Part shown: piece after piece, positions 39,236-50,953 of the stretch
How positions within the stretch are numbered: position 1 is the stretch's first letter
Layout of the letters: each line of letters begins with the position of its first letter
Assembly (NCBI GenBank): GCA_036563485.1
Contig: DATCMI010000001.1
Location: 248,001 to 312,000, forward strand
DNA length: 64,000 nucleotides
DNA from: Sphingomicrobium sp.
Lineage (GTDB): Bacteria; Pseudomonadota; Alphaproteobacteria; Sphingomonadales; Sphingomonadaceae
Direction of reading: 5' to 3'
The notes under the pieces: model-generated
The model's input: the letters and a program-made list of their open reading frames with translations, nothing else
Told to the model about the DNA's origin: nothing
Databases searched by the model: none
Made by a program: the position numbers and the translations under genes

Positions 39236-41449
39236 ATGGACGCCGTCACTCCTGCGCACCTTCGCACGACCGCCTTCCTCGACGGCGGCGGTGAACTCGG
39301 GCGGCTGATTGCCGAATTCGATTGGGCCGGCACCTCGGCGGGCCCGATCGAAAGCTGGTCGCAGGTAATGAAGACCACCGTCGGGCTCGTGCTGCGGTCG
39401 CCGGTTCCGATCGTCACTCTGTGGGGCGCAACGGGAGTGATGATCTACAATGACGGCTATGCGGCCTTCGCCGGCCGCCGTCATCCGCAGATCCTCGGCA
39501 TGGATGTCCTCGAGGCATGGCCGGAAGCCGCCGACTGGAACCGCCGGATCATGGACGACGTGTTCCACGGCGGTGGGACGATTTCGGTCCAGGACATGGT
39601 CCTCGAACTGGATCGCCGCGGCACAGCGGAGCCCGCTTGGCTCAACCTCGACTATTCACCTGTTCTCGATGAGCAAGGCGCGCCTTGCGCGGTGATTGCG
39701 ATCGTCGTCGAGACGACCGCCAAGGTCCGCGCCGAGCGACAGCTGAGCGGCGAGCGGGCGCGTCTGGAACGCATGTTCCACCAGGCGCCCGGCTTCATGG
39801 CGCTGCTGGAAGGGCCTGAGCATCGGTTCACGATGGCGAACGAGGCCTATTCAGCGCTCGTCGGAGGGCGCGAGGTGCTCGGGAAGACGGTGGTGGAAGC
39901 CTTGCCCGAGGTTGCCGAGCAGGGTTTCGTTGCGCTTCTTGGCGAAGTCTATCGTTCGCGCCAGCCCTATATCGGCAGAGCAACGCCGGTCGTGCTCAAC
40001 CGGGTCGACGGTGCAGCGAGCGAGGAGCGCTTCGTCGACTTCGTCTACCAGCCGCTTCTCGACGACCAGGGCGAACTGACCGGCATCTTCGTCCAGGGGC
40101 ACGACGTGACCGAGCAGCAGCAGGCGGTTCGCGCACTCCAGGAGACCGAGGAACGCTTCCGCCTGGTCGCGGAGCGCGCGCCGGTCATGCTCTGGATGGG
40201 CGACCAGGACGGCAAGTGCCTCTACCTCAACAAGGCCCAGCGCGACTTCTGGGGCCTGACCGAAGCGGACATTGCCGGTTTCCAATGGGGCAGCAGCCTG
40301 CACCCCGACGACCAGCAAAAGCTTTACGCTCCGTTCGCCGAGGGCATGGCGAACCACACCCCGTTCACGGTCGAAGCCCGGTACAAGCGCGCGGACGGCC
40401 TCTATCGGCGGATGCACACCCACGCCGAGCCGCGCTTCGATGGCGACGGGCAATTCCTCGGCATGATCGGCGTCAACACCGACATAACCGACGTTCGCGA
40501 AGCCGAAGAGCGCTATCGCCGCTTGTTCGAGCAGGCGAGCGACTTGATCCTCACCGCCGACCTCCAGCAACGGATCACCGACTGCAACCCGGCCGCCGCA
40601 GCAGCGGTCGGTCTTGCTCGCGAGCAGGCGATCGGCCGCAACATTGCGGAGTTCATCAGCGAGGAAGATTACGGCCGCACGACGGAGATGCTCCGCAACA
40701 AGCTCGAAGGCGGGGGCACGACGCAATATGACGTGCGCGTGCGCAGCAGCACCGGCGAATGGCTGTTCTGGGAGATCAATTCCGGCCTGACGTTTGACGA
40801 CGGCGGCAGTCCGGTCGGCCTTCATGTCGTCGCCCGCGATGTTACCGAGCGCAAGCGTTTCGAGAGGCACCAGCAGCTCCTCGTCGGCGAGCTCAACCAC
40901 CGCGTGAAGAACACGCTCGCGATCGTCCAGAGCCTCACGCACCAGAGCTTTCATTCCGACGTGCCCGCGGACGAGGCGATCCGCCGCTTCGAAGGCCGCC
41001 TCCAGGCACTTGCCGCCGCCCACAACCTGCTGACGCACCGCAATTGGGATTCGGCGTTGATGACCGATGTCGTGTCGGCGGCCATGGCGCCTTTCTGCAG
41101 CAACGAGCGCTGCGCCATCTCCGGTCCGCCGCTGTTCATTCCGCCCCAGACGGCGGTCAACCTTGCGCTCGCTCTGCACGAGCTGGCGACGAACGCCGCC
41201 AAATATGGCTCGCTTTCTAACCGCGACGGCAGGATCGACGTGCATTGGACGACCGAAAGCGGCCGGCTTCACCTCACCTGGCGGGAAAGCGGCGGCCCCG
41301 AAGTGACGCCGCCGGACCGGCGCGGCTTCGGTTCACGCATGATCGAGCGCACCCTCGCCTCGGAATTCGGCGGCACGGTCGAGCTCCGTTTCGAGCCCTC
41401 GGGCGTCACCTGCCAGGTCAGCGCTCCACTGCCTCAGCCGCTCGCCTGA
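39236..41449 (+). CDS. PAS-domain HWE-family sensor histidine kinase
   Basis: A 737-residue soluble kinase with no membrane segment. Four PAS-like units precede the kinase part; clear ones begin ERMFHQAPGFMALLEGPEH, ERFRLVAERAPVMLWMGDQD and ERYRRLFEQASDLILTADL. The dimerisation helix ELNHRVKNTLAIVQSLTHQ has the phospho-acceptor His near 555, and ALHELATNAAKYGSLS (N box) and RRGFGSRMIER (G box) mark the HWE/HisKA_2 ATPase. Start: ATG at 39236; a GTG at 39203 would add 11 residues. In alphaproteobacteria such kinases often feed the general stress response or blue-light responses; no flavin-binding LOV cysteine motif was recognised. Confidence 0.9.
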   Translation: MDAVTPAHLRTTAFLDGGGELGRLIAEFDWAGTSAGPIESWSQVMKTTVGLVLRSPVPIVTLWGATGVMIYNDGYAAFAGRRHPQILGMDVLEAWPEAADWNRRIMDDVFHGGGTISVQDMVLELDRRGTAEPAWLNLDYSPVLDEQGAPCAVIAIVVETTAKVRAERQLSGERARLERMFHQAPGFMALLEGPEHRFTMANEAYSALVGGREVLGKTVVEALPEVAEQGFVALLGEVYRSRQPYIGRATPVVLNRVDGAASEERFVDFVYQPLLDDQGELTGIFVQGHDVTEQQQAVRALQETEERFRLVAERAPVMLWMGDQDGKCLYLNKAQRDFWGLTEADIAGFQWGSSLHPDDQQKLYAPFAEGMANHTPFTVEARYKRADGLYRRMHTHAEPRFDGDGQFLGMIGVNTDITDVREAEERYRRLFEQASDLILTADLQQRITDCNPAAAAAVGLAREQAIGRNIAEFISEEDYGRTTEMLRNKLEGGGTTQYDVRVRSSTGEWLFWEINSGLTFDDGGSPVGLHVVARDVTERKRFERHQQLLVGELNHRVKNTLAIVQSLTHQSFHSDVPADEAIRRFEGRLQALAAAHNLLTHRNWDSALMTDVVSAAMAPFCSNERCAISGPPLFIPPQTAVNLALALHELATNAAKYGSLSNRDGRIDVHWTTESGRLHLTWRESGGPEVTPPDRRGFGSRMIERTLASEFGGTVELRFEPSGVTCQVSAPLPQPLA

Positions 41450-41604
41450 CGCTCGCGAGGCCTCACTGGCCCTGGCCAAGCGAAGATCCGGTCTCTCCAT
41501 TGAAGTGGGGTTGATCGAATCGGCCAACCTCAACGCTCCCGCGACCCGCCTGCGCGACTATCTCATCCACGCCACGAGCTCGAGCGCGGCGTCGCCGCCT
41601 GACG

Positions 41605-41638
41605 CAAAAGAAAAGGGCCGGAGTTTCCCCCGGCCCTT
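41605..41638 (-). terminator. Rho-independent terminator of the Bax inhibitor-1-like gene
   Basis: On the minus strand a nine-base stem (AAGGGCCGG with CCGGCCCTT) closes an eight-base loop and is followed by TTTTCTTTT. It lies 25 bases after the stop of the minus-strand gene. Confidence 0.85.
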
Positions 41639-41662
41639 CCCGTCTGTTGAATGCTGCTTCGC

Positions 41663-42412
41663 TTAGCGCCGATCGCCCATGAAGCTGAGCAGGAACTGGA
41701 ACATGTTGATGAAGTCCAGGTACAGGGTCAGCGCGCCCATGATGACGGTCTTGCCCATCATCTCGGTGCCCTGGACGTAGAAATACATGCTCTTGATCCG
41801 CTGCGTGTCGTAGGCGGTCAGGCCGGCGAACAGCAGGACGCCGATCGCGCTGATTGCCAGCGCCATCGCGCTCGACTGCAGGAACAGGTTGATGAGCATT
41901 GCGACCAGAAGCCCGACGACGCCCATGATCAGGAACGTGCCGAAGCCGCTGAGGTCCTTCTTGGTCGTGTAGCCGTAGAGGCTGAGCCCCATGAACGCGG
42001 CCGCGACGGCGAAGAAGGTCTGCGCGATCGACGTGCCGGTGAAGACCAGGAAGATGGTCGACATCGACAGGCCCATCAGGCCCGCGAACGCCCAGAACAG
42101 AAGCTGCAGCGTCGACGTCTTCATGCGCTGCATGCCGAAGCTCATCGCGAACACGATCGCGAGCGGCGACAGCATGACGATCCAGCCGAGGCCGCTCATT
42201 CCGCCATTGGGCGAACGCAGCACATCGCCGGCATAAGGCGCGAACAGAAGGGCGATGATGCCCGTCAGCAGCACGCCCGACGCCATATAGTTGTAAACCG
42301 AAAGCATGTACGACCGCAGGCCCGCATCGCGGGCAGCGCGCGGAACGCCGACCGTGGCGGCGGCGGGGTTCATCCCTGTCGTCGTCGTACGCGGGTCTTG
42401 CCAATTGGCCAT
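41663..42412 (-). CDS. Bax inhibitor-1/YccA family membrane protein
   Basis: A 249-residue inner-membrane protein with seven hydrophobic segments. YMLSVYNYMASGVLLTGIIALL, followed by the Ala/Gly/Leu-rich segments and LTAYDTQRIKSMYF near 200, matches the family; the final LTLYLDFINMFQFLLSFMGDRR is the usual C-terminus. The family members (YccA, YbhL) interact with the FtsH protease or form pH-sensitive calcium leak channels. It is monocistronic with its own terminator. Confidence 0.92.
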   Translation of the reverse strand: MANWQDPRTTTTGMNPAAATVGVPRAARDAGLRSYMLSVYNYMASGVLLTGIIALLFAPYAGDVLRSPNGGMSGLGWIVMLSPLAIVFAMSFGMQRMKTSTLQLLFWAFAGLMGLSMSTIFLVFTGTSIAQTFFAVAAAFMGLSLYGYTTKKDLSGFGTFLIMGVVGLLVAMLINLFLQSSAMALAISAIGVLLFAGLTAYDTQRIKSMYFYVQGTEMMGKTVIMGALTLYLDFINMFQFLLSFMGDRR

Positions 42413-42546
42413 TCTATCTCCTTTGCGCGGGGCAATTGGCCCTGTCGCTAGCTGCGAATATCGTGGATGCTCTATGGGGATTCAAGCAAAACCGGACATC
42501 AAACATCCCTGAAACGCCCAAAAGCCGAGGTGCAGCAGCAGACACT

Positions 42547-42993
42547 TTGCTGCGGATCTTTGTGACTGCTGCTCACAAGGTTCTGCAGCTGAGTTGGTAC
42601 GTGCGCCGCCCCCGCACGTACGGCGCTCATGCCTTGGCCCTGACTCCTCAGCGCAAGATCGTTCTCGTGAAGCTTCGTTATGCGCATGGCTGGCGCGTCC
42701 CCGGCGGCGGCCGCTCGCCCGACGAAGATCCCGTAGCCGCGGCACTTCGCGAACTGCGCGAGGAAATCGGCATGATGTCGCACGGCCGCGTGCGTGTCGT
42801 CGGCGAGGAGGACGACAGCATCGACTATAAGCGCGACCGCTCGACGCTGCTGATCGTCGAGGACGTCCGCTACCGTCCGCGCAGATGGTCCCTCGAAGTC
42901 GAGCGCGTAGGCGAATTCGACCTTGCCGACCTCCCCGAAGACACGCACCACACCACCCGTCGCTGGGTCGCGCAGTTAGCGCCGGGAAGCTAG
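42547..42993 (+). CDS. NUDIX hydrolase
   Basis: The Nudix box GGxxxxxExxxxxxxREUxEExGU is complete in GGRSPDEDPVAAALRELREEIG near residue 56, with Met after it. The start is uncertain: I chose TTG 42547, which gives 148 residues and begins just before the family's first helix; TTG 42436 and GTG 42562 are alternatives and no ATG is in frame. A conserved WYVRRPRTYG precedes the box. It probably hydrolyses a nucleoside diphosphate derivative. It ends three bases before the ThpR start. Confidence 0.82.
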   Translation: MLRIFVTAAHKVLQLSWYVRRPRTYGAHALALTPQRKIVLVKLRYAHGWRVPGGGRSPDEDPVAAALRELREEIGMMSHGRVRVVGEEDDSIDYKRDRSTLLIVEDVRYRPRRWSLEVERVGEFDLADLPEDTHHTTRRWVAQLAPGS

Positions 42994-42996
42994 CCG

Positions 42997-43530
42997 ATGC
43001 ACCGCCTGTTCGTCGCCATCCGCCCGCCGGAGCCAATCCGCGATCTGCTGATCGACGCGATGGACGACGGCGCCGATTTCCGCTGGCAGGACGAGGAGCA
43101 GCTGCACCTTACCCTGCGCTTCGTCGGCGAGGTCGAGCGCCCCGTTGCCGAGGATCTCGCCCACGCATTGTCGCGCATCAGCGCCGACGCGTTCGAGTTG
43201 CGCATCGCCGCCGCCGGCCGCTTCGAACAGCGCAGCTCCGGCGCGCTTTGGGCAGGTGTCGAACCGAAGCCGCCCGTGGCCGCGCTCGCCGCCAAGGTCG
43301 AGCGAGTCTGCCAGTCCGTCGGCCTCGAGCCCGAGCGCCGCGCCTTCCACCCCCACATCACGCTTGCGCGCTGGAAGGGCCGCCGCACTCGCGAAGTCGC
43401 CGACTTCCTCGACCGCAACCGCGGCCTTTCATCGGACCCGTTTACCGTCGATTCCTTCGCTTTGTTCGAAAGCCGCCTGTCCCGCCACGGCGCCCAATAT
43501 CAAACCGTCGAGACCTACCCGCTCGGCTGA
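42997..43530 (+). CDS. thpR: RNA 2',3'-cyclic phosphodiesterase
   Basis: A 177-residue 2H-family enzyme with the two His-x-Thr motifs: LHLTLRFVGEV near 35-45 and HPHITLARWKG near 123-133. It starts MHRLFVAIRPPEPIRDLL, typical of ThpR/LigT. It opens 2',3'-cyclic phosphate RNA ends to 2'-phosphates. It follows the NUDIX gene with a three-base gap, so they are likely one operon. Confidence 0.92.
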   Translation: MHRLFVAIRPPEPIRDLLIDAMDDGADFRWQDEEQLHLTLRFVGEVERPVAEDLAHALSRISADAFELRIAAAGRFEQRSSGALWAGVEPKPPVAALAAKVERVCQSVGLEPERRAFHPHITLARWKGRRTREVADFLDRNRGLSSDPFTVDSFALFESRLSRHGAQYQTVETYPLG

Positions 43531-43653
43531 TCCAACTCGCGTCGTGCCCGTAACAATTGCAACAAATTTCCCGCGTGCCCGGCGAACGATTGCGATGCGC
43601 CGCCTCCAAATGCCCCGCCATCAAATCACATCAAATCAACCGGGGACAAGACA

Positions 43654-44292
43654 ATGCACGCACAACAAATCGACACCGGCGCCCTCCGCCGCGTCGCCAC
43701 CATCATGCTCTCGCTGTCATGCGCAAGCGTGATGCTCGCCGCCGCGGTGCCGGTCTTCGCCGCCGAGCAGCCGCAGCGCATTGAAGCCGTCGCGCCGCAC
43801 TCGCCGGTCGGCGTCGTCATCGAGGCCCAGACGCTGCCGGCGCGGCAGGCGCCCGCGACTCCGGTTGCTGCCGAGCCCGAGCCCGACGACGAGCTGCGCG
43901 CGAAAGAACTGAAGCCCGGCACCTTCGTCTGGGCCGAAGAGCAGGCAAGCGGCGACGCGGCCCTCCACGTCTCGATCTCCGAGCAGCGCGCCTACCTGTA
44001 TCGCGGCGGCAAGCTTGCGGCGGTGACCACGGTCTCGACCGGCCGTAATGGCCATGCGACGCCGACCGGCACCTTCCGCATTACGGAGAAGCGCGCCGTC
44101 CATTTCTCGAACAAGTATGACAATGCGCCGATGCCGTTCATGCAGCGCCTGACCAACGACGGCGTCGCGCTTCACGCCGGCCACATTCCCGGCAAGCCCG
44201 CCAGCCACGGCTGCGTCCGCCTGCCGCGCGACTTCGCGCAGAAGCTGTTCAAGGTGACCAAGGTCGGCACCGAGGTGGTGATCGCCGCCTGA
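43654..44292 (+). CDS. L,D-transpeptidase family protein, exported
   Basis: A 212-residue protein with a signal region ending near VFAAEQPQ, an Ala/Pro-rich linker, and a YkuD domain: VSISEQRAYLYRGGKLAAV near 110, STGRNGHATPTGTFRITEK, and the catalytic SHGCVRLP near 187-194 with its active-site Cys. It makes L,D-crosslinks or links peptides to peptidoglycan. About 120 bases upstream carry no gene. Confidence 0.9.
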   Translation: MHAQQIDTGALRRVATIMLSLSCASVMLAAAVPVFAAEQPQRIEAVAPHSPVGVVIEAQTLPARQAPATPVAAEPEPDDELRAKELKPGTFVWAEEQASGDAALHVSISEQRAYLYRGGKLAAVTTVSTGRNGHATPTGTFRITEKRAVHFSNKYDNAPMPFMQRLTNDGVALHAGHIPGKPASHGCVRLPRDFAQKLFKVTKVGTEVVIAA

Positions 44293-44298
44293 GCCCCA

Positions 44299-44333
44299 AG
44301 AAAAGGGGAGCCGCCGGTTAAGGCGACTCCCCC
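44299..44333 (-). terminator. Terminator of the M13 peptidase gene
   Basis: On the minus strand GGGGAGTCGCC pairs with GGCGGCTCCCC (one mismatch) around a six-base loop, followed by TTTTCTT. It lies just after the M13 stop codon; the stem could also stop the convergent transpeptidase transcript. Confidence 0.75.
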
Positions 44334-44355
44334 AAACGCGTTCATCCCTGGCAGC

Positions 44356-46404
44356 TCACCAGATGCGGACGCGCTTTTCCGGTGCCACGTAGAACTTGCT
44401 GTCCGGTCCGATGTCGAACGCCTTGTACCAGGCGTCGAGGTTCCGCAGCGGCCCAATGATCCGATAGCGGCGCGGGCTGTGCGGATCGCTCGCCACCTGC
44501 GTCTTGATCGCTTCCGGACGCTGGTTCCCGCGCCACGCCTGCGCGAACGCCAGGAAAAAGCGCTGGTCGCCGGTCAGCCCGTCGATCACCGGCGCTTCCT
44601 TGCCGCCCAGCGACATACGGTAAGCGTCATACGCGACCTGCAGGCCGGACATGTCGCCGATATTCTCGCCCATCGTGAATTCACCGTTGATGAAGATCCC
44701 GGGCGCCGCTTCGTAGGACGAATATTGCTTGCCGAGCTCGTCGGTCAGCGCCTTGAACCGGGTCGCATCCGCCGGCTGCCACCAGTCCTTGGCGGCGCCG
44801 TTGCTGTCGAACTTGCGCCCCTGGTCGTCGAAGCCGTGCATGATCTCATGGCCGATGATCGCGCCGATCGCGCCGTAGTTGACGGCCGGATCCGCGCTCG
44901 GCGCGAAGTAGGGCGCTTGCAGGATCCCCGCCGGAAAGACGATCTTGTTCTCGAAGAAGGCATTGTAGGCATCGACCGTTGCCGGGCTCATGCTCCACTT
45001 CTTCTTGTCGACCGGTTTGCCGATCTGGTCGACCTCGTCCGCCCACTCGAACGCGCTCGATCGCTTCACATTGCCGTACAGGTCGCCGGCTTTCATCGTC
45101 AGCTTGGAATAGTCGCGGAATTTCTCCGGATAGCCGACCATCACTTGCATCTTGTCGAGCTTCACGAGCGCGGCCTGCTTGGTCGCTTCGCTCATCCAGC
45201 TATTGCCCTTGATGCGCTCGGCCGCGGCCAGCTTCAAATTGCCGACCAGGGCTTCCATTTTCGCCTTCGAATCCGGCGAGAAATATTGCTCGATGTAGGT
45301 CTTGCCGAGCAGTTCGCCGAGCCGGTTGTCGACCTGGTCGATGCCGCGCCGCCAGCGGGGACGCAGTTCCTTGACGCCCGACAGCGCCTTCTGGAACTCG
45401 AACTTATTGTCGATGAAGCGCTTCGACAGATAGGGCGAAGCCTGGTCGGCGACCTTGAACCGCTGCCAGGTCTTCAGCGTCGACAGCGGCGTCTTCGCAT
45501 AAAGCGCCGCAAGCGCCTTGATCGCCGTATTATCGCTGACCAGCACGTCGTTGACCGGCGGGATCCCCGCGTTGCGAAGATAGGCACTCCAGTTCAGCCC
45601 CGGCGCATAAGCGGCGAGCTCAGCCGGCGTCATGTGATTGTTGAGCTTTTCGATCTTGCGCAGCTCGGTGCGCGGCCACGAAAGCTTGGCGATCTCGGTC
45701 TCGAACCCAAGCACCTGGTCCGCCGCGGCAGCCGGCGCCGGCGTGCCGATCATCTTCAGCGTCCGCTCGACATAAGCGCGATAGGCCTCGCGCTGCGGCT
45801 TGTACTTGTCGTCGAGATAATAGTCCCGGTCCGGGAGCCCCATGCCGGACGTGCCCAGATAAAGCATGTTGGTGGCCGGATTGTTCGGGTCCGGGATCTT
45901 GCCCATGCCGAACAGGGTCGATCCGAAGTCGCTGAGCGTCTTCGCCATGTAGCGCGTGAATTCCGGCTTCGTCTTGATTGCGTCAACGCGTGCGAGGTCG
46001 GCCTTTAGCGGCTTGGCGTCGAGCGTCTCCAGCAGCGGCTCGTCCATCCAGCTGGCGTAAAAGGCGCCCAGCTGGCTGTCTTTCGGCGCGCTGGTGACGA
46101 TCTTCTGCAGCTGGTCCTGAGTCCGGTCATAGACTTCGGAGCCGCTGCCATTGCCCTGCTTGTCCGCAGGCACCGGATTGGCATCGAGCCATTTGCCGGA
46201 AGCGAAGCGCTGAAAATCGTCCCCGGGCTTCACCGACGGGTCGCGCGCATCCAGGTCCACGCCCCAGGTGCCGTACCGGACAGGCTGGCTCGCGGCCGAT
46301 TGCGCGGCGGCCTGCCGGGCGACGGCCGGCGCGCTAACCGCGGCACAGCCGGCAAGAAGAACGGCGGCGCCTCGAAGACCCCAAGCGCCAAGTCGAACAG
46401 TCAT
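44356..46404 (-). CDS. M13 (neprilysin-like) metallopeptidase lipoprotein
   Basis: A 682-residue zinc endopeptidase. The lipoprotein signal MTVRLGAWGLRGAAVLLAGC ends in the lipidated Cys. The mature part opens YGTWGVDLDARDPSVKPGDDFQ; the zinc site is IGHEIMHGFDDQGRKFDSNG near 511, with the third ligand Glu in GENIGDMSGLQVAYDAY near 574, and HSPRRYRIIGPLRN and PEKRVRIW at the end. I chose ATG 46404, correctly spaced from GGGGG; ATG 46410 adds two residues. It probably digests periplasmic peptides. Confidence 0.92.
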   Translation of the reverse strand: MTVRLGAWGLRGAAVLLAGCAAVSAPAVARQAAAQSAASQPVRYGTWGVDLDARDPSVKPGDDFQRFASGKWLDANPVPADKQGNGSGSEVYDRTQDQLQKIVTSAPKDSQLGAFYASWMDEPLLETLDAKPLKADLARVDAIKTKPEFTRYMAKTLSDFGSTLFGMGKIPDPNNPATNMLYLGTSGMGLPDRDYYLDDKYKPQREAYRAYVERTLKMIGTPAPAAAADQVLGFETEIAKLSWPRTELRKIEKLNNHMTPAELAAYAPGLNWSAYLRNAGIPPVNDVLVSDNTAIKALAALYAKTPLSTLKTWQRFKVADQASPYLSKRFIDNKFEFQKALSGVKELRPRWRRGIDQVDNRLGELLGKTYIEQYFSPDSKAKMEALVGNLKLAAAERIKGNSWMSEATKQAALVKLDKMQVMVGYPEKFRDYSKLTMKAGDLYGNVKRSSAFEWADEVDQIGKPVDKKKWSMSPATVDAYNAFFENKIVFPAGILQAPYFAPSADPAVNYGAIGAIIGHEIMHGFDDQGRKFDSNGAAKDWWQPADATRFKALTDELGKQYSSYEAAPGIFINGEFTMGENIGDMSGLQVAYDAYRMSLGGKEAPVIDGLTGDQRFFLAFAQAWRGNQRPEAIKTQVASDPHSPRRYRIIGPLRNLDAWYKAFDIGPDSKFYVAPEKRVRIW

Positions 46405-46410
46405 TATCAT

Positions 46411-46765
46411 CCCCCGTCTAAAGCAGCTTTGAACGGGTGGAACCGCGCGCCTCCATGCGCCAGCCGCTGTCGACAAGCGTCACGAGTCCATCGACGAACC
46501 CTCTGCCGCGCCTTTGGATTTTTGGCTCGATCGCCGGATCAACAACCTGTGTCTCCCGACCGCTACAGGAGCCGAACGACAGGTCAGTGAACAACGGTGG
46601 GGTTTCCGACGCTCCTGAGCGCGGGAACATCGTTAGCAGACTCATCTCAGGGGAAAGAATACTCGAGGTTTCCGGCGACCTGAGTACAGCTAAAGCGCTG
46701 AGTTCCGCTCGATAGCTCCCTACGGCTCACCGTCGCTTACTGCCGTACCGGCCAGCAATTCACTT
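46411..46765. other. Intergenic stretch with no convincing gene, left edge of the accessory segment
   Basis: About 355 bases between the M13 peptidase start and the accessory operon. Two overlapping open frames exist: plus 46437-46715 and minus 46418-46645. The minus frame contains TQVVDPAIEPKIQRRGRGF and WRMEARG, which may be a degraded coding remnant. Neither has a clear start signal or a family I recognise. The promoter of the M13 gene must be here. Confidence 0.5.
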
Positions 46766-47008
46766 TCAGCTTTGCTCACTCTGCATTTTACTGGCTTCGT
46801 CGTTGATTTGCTCATTCATTCTCGCCAGCTCCTGCCGATAACCCTGAAGCGCGCTTTGATGAGAAGTTATGGCAGACTCGTAATCCTCGATGTTGCGCTC
46901 GTGAGCATTCAAGAACGCTTTGTTGCGCTCCGGAGCAAACGGACGTCTGTCGGTCTCCATCGTGTCATCGAGCGGCATCTCAACAAACGAAGGTCTTCGG
47001 CGCTTCAA
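46766..47008 (-). CDS. Hypothetical small helical protein of the accessory operon
   Basis: An 80-residue, highly charged protein, probably one long coiled coil: ERNIEDYESAITSHQSALQGY and ELARMNEQINDEASKMQSEQS near the end. The TTG start overlaps the stop of the upstream gene (TTGA), which argues that the frame is real and translationally coupled; an in-frame ATG ten codons later is an alternative. Base composition is lower in GC than the flanking genes. No family recognised. Confidence 0.6.
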   Translation of the reverse strand: MKRRRPSFVEMPLDDTMETDRRPFAPERNKAFLNAHERNIEDYESAITSHQSALQGYRQELARMNEQINDEASKMQSEQS

Positions 47009-47379
47009 CTCAATTTGTCGCCCGTAACTTCCGGCAGGCTGCTGAGAGCTCGGAATGCTATGTCGAGCTCATGTTCCAACAGCCGAACGTCATGCGTTGC
47101 TTTCCCGCTTAGCGGGCCTTGCCATAGGTTCCTCACGTACTGCCGGTAGCTGGCCAAGGTGTGCTCTGCCTCGCCAACCCTAGTAGTGATGCTTTCGATC
47201 AGACGGTCAAGGTGATGCTTGGAGCCTTGCAGGTTGAGCCATGGCGTCTCTGGGACGGCAAGCGGTTCCGGCGTCGCAACCGGTAGAGGCTGCTCCACGA
47301 CGAGGTTGAACTGGAGCTGGCACCGCTTGCTTGATCGGATTCCGTCTCTCCGGCCACACGCTCCAAATAAGGAGCCCAC
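47005..47379 (-). CDS. Hypothetical protein of the accessory operon
   Basis: About 124 residues from a GTG start at 47379; an in-frame ATG at 47412 would add 11 residues and overlap the preceding gene by 14 bases. The visible parts are a beta-like QLQFNLVVEQPLPVATPEP, then a helical segment (HLDRLIESITTRVGEAEHTL, YRQYVRNLWQGPLS) and DVRLLEHELDIAFRALSSL. Its end overlaps the next gene by four bases. Codon use is unlike the neighbours and GC is lower. No known family. Confidence 0.6.
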   Translation of the reverse strand: MGSLFGACGRRDGIRSSKRCQLQFNLVVEQPLPVATPEPLAVPETPWLNLQGSKHHLDRLIESITTRVGEAEHTLASYRQYVRNLWQGPLSGKATHDVRLLEHELDIAFRALSSLPEVTGDKLS

Positions 47380-47398
47380 CGAAAGGGATGTACATAAA

Positions 47399-47695
47399 TC
47401 ACCCGGGGGCATGCTCAAGCATTCGCACGACCCACCGTGCGTCTTCTGGCACCCCCTCGGCGGTCTGCAAGTGAGAGTATGCATTCCAGGCGAGCACAAG
47501 AAACGAACCGATGCCCCCCGCCTTACCGGATCTTCGGTGAGTGAAGAGCTGCACGGCAATATCCTGCCCGTTAGGAACCCCGCTGTGGAGTCCGCATACT
47601 AGAGCAGCGCATTGCATGTCTCCGACGGAATAAACCCGCTCGAATTGCAACACGCCGTCGGGTCCGAGCATCCGAGGGCGACACAAAGCTGCCAT
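47399..47695 (-). CDS. Hypothetical protein, first gene of the accessory operon
   Basis: A 98-residue protein: GPDGVLQFERVYSVGDMQCA, ALVCGLHSGVPNGQDIAVQL and GSFLVLAWNAYSHLQTAEGV are well-ordered alternating stretches, unlike a random frame. No strong ribosome site was seen. It is divergent from uvrA with 120 bases between starts, so its promoter shares the LexA-box region. Function unknown. Confidence 0.55.
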   Translation of the reverse strand: MAALCRPRMLGPDGVLQFERVYSVGDMQCAALVCGLHSGVPNGQDIAVQLFTHRRSGKAGGIGSFLVLAWNAYSHLQTAEGVPEDARWVVRMLEHAPG

Positions 47696-47788
47696 TGAAG
47701 ACGTGCGTCGTCAAACGCTTGCGCAGGCGGCACCCGGCACCCACATCCAACAGCCGCGTTGACCGGGGGAGCCGCCTCGCGCTACTCA

Positions 47789-47803
47789 GAACATAAACGG
47801 AAC
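47789..47803 (+). promoter_or_regulatory. LexA (SOS) operator upstream of uvrA
   Basis: GAAC-ATAAACG-GAAC is an exact GAAC-N7-GAAC, the reverse complement of the alphaproteobacterial LexA site GTTC-N7-GTTC. It ends 12 bases before the uvrA ATG, and uvrA is a classic SOS gene in this class. It also lies in the divergent intergenic region of the three-gene accessory operon. Confidence 0.8.
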
Positions 47804-47815
47804 GAACGCGCCAAG

Positions 47816-50776
<2,961 letters not shown>

Positions 50777-50833
50777 CACGTCCTGAGTTATCGCAGGGCA
50801 GGTGTATCGGCTGGAGCCCCGAAGGGGGCGACA

Positions 50834-50852
50834 CCCCGGGCTGGATCCGGGG
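50834..50852. repeat. Short palindrome between uvrA and its second tail
   Basis: CCCCGG-GCTGGAT-CCGGGG is a perfect six-base inverted repeat with a seven-base centre, preceded by the GC-rich GGAGCCCCGAAGGGGGCG. It resembles the dispersed CCCGGATCCAG-type intergenic palindromes of alphaproteobacteria. It sits exactly between the uvrA stop and the second uvrA-like tail. Confidence 0.6.
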
Positions 50853-50854
50853 CC

Positions 50855-50953
50855 CTGCTAGACCGGGCGTCCGTGGAGCCTGAGGTGGTGAGTGCGGCGC
50901 CGAAGAAGGTGAAACGCGCGCGTAAGGCTCCGGTGGATTACGCAGCGAAGTAG
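50855..50953 (+). pseudogene. Diverged second copy of the uvrA 3' end
   Basis: In one frame this reads LLDRASVEPEVVSAAPKK, then VKRARKAPVDYAAK and TAG. The uvrA tail reads [17 protein letters not shown], then [14 protein letters not shown] and TAG. Both the order and the stop position match, yet the DNA differs at many sites, so this is not a fresh tandem copy. It has no start codon and is not expected to be expressed. It is probably the remnant of a former uvrA 3' end left after recombination. Confidence 0.75.

Noticed and set aside
46418-46715. Two overlapping small frames left of the accessory operon
   Set aside because: Neither has a clear start, a family match or a coding pattern better than chance.
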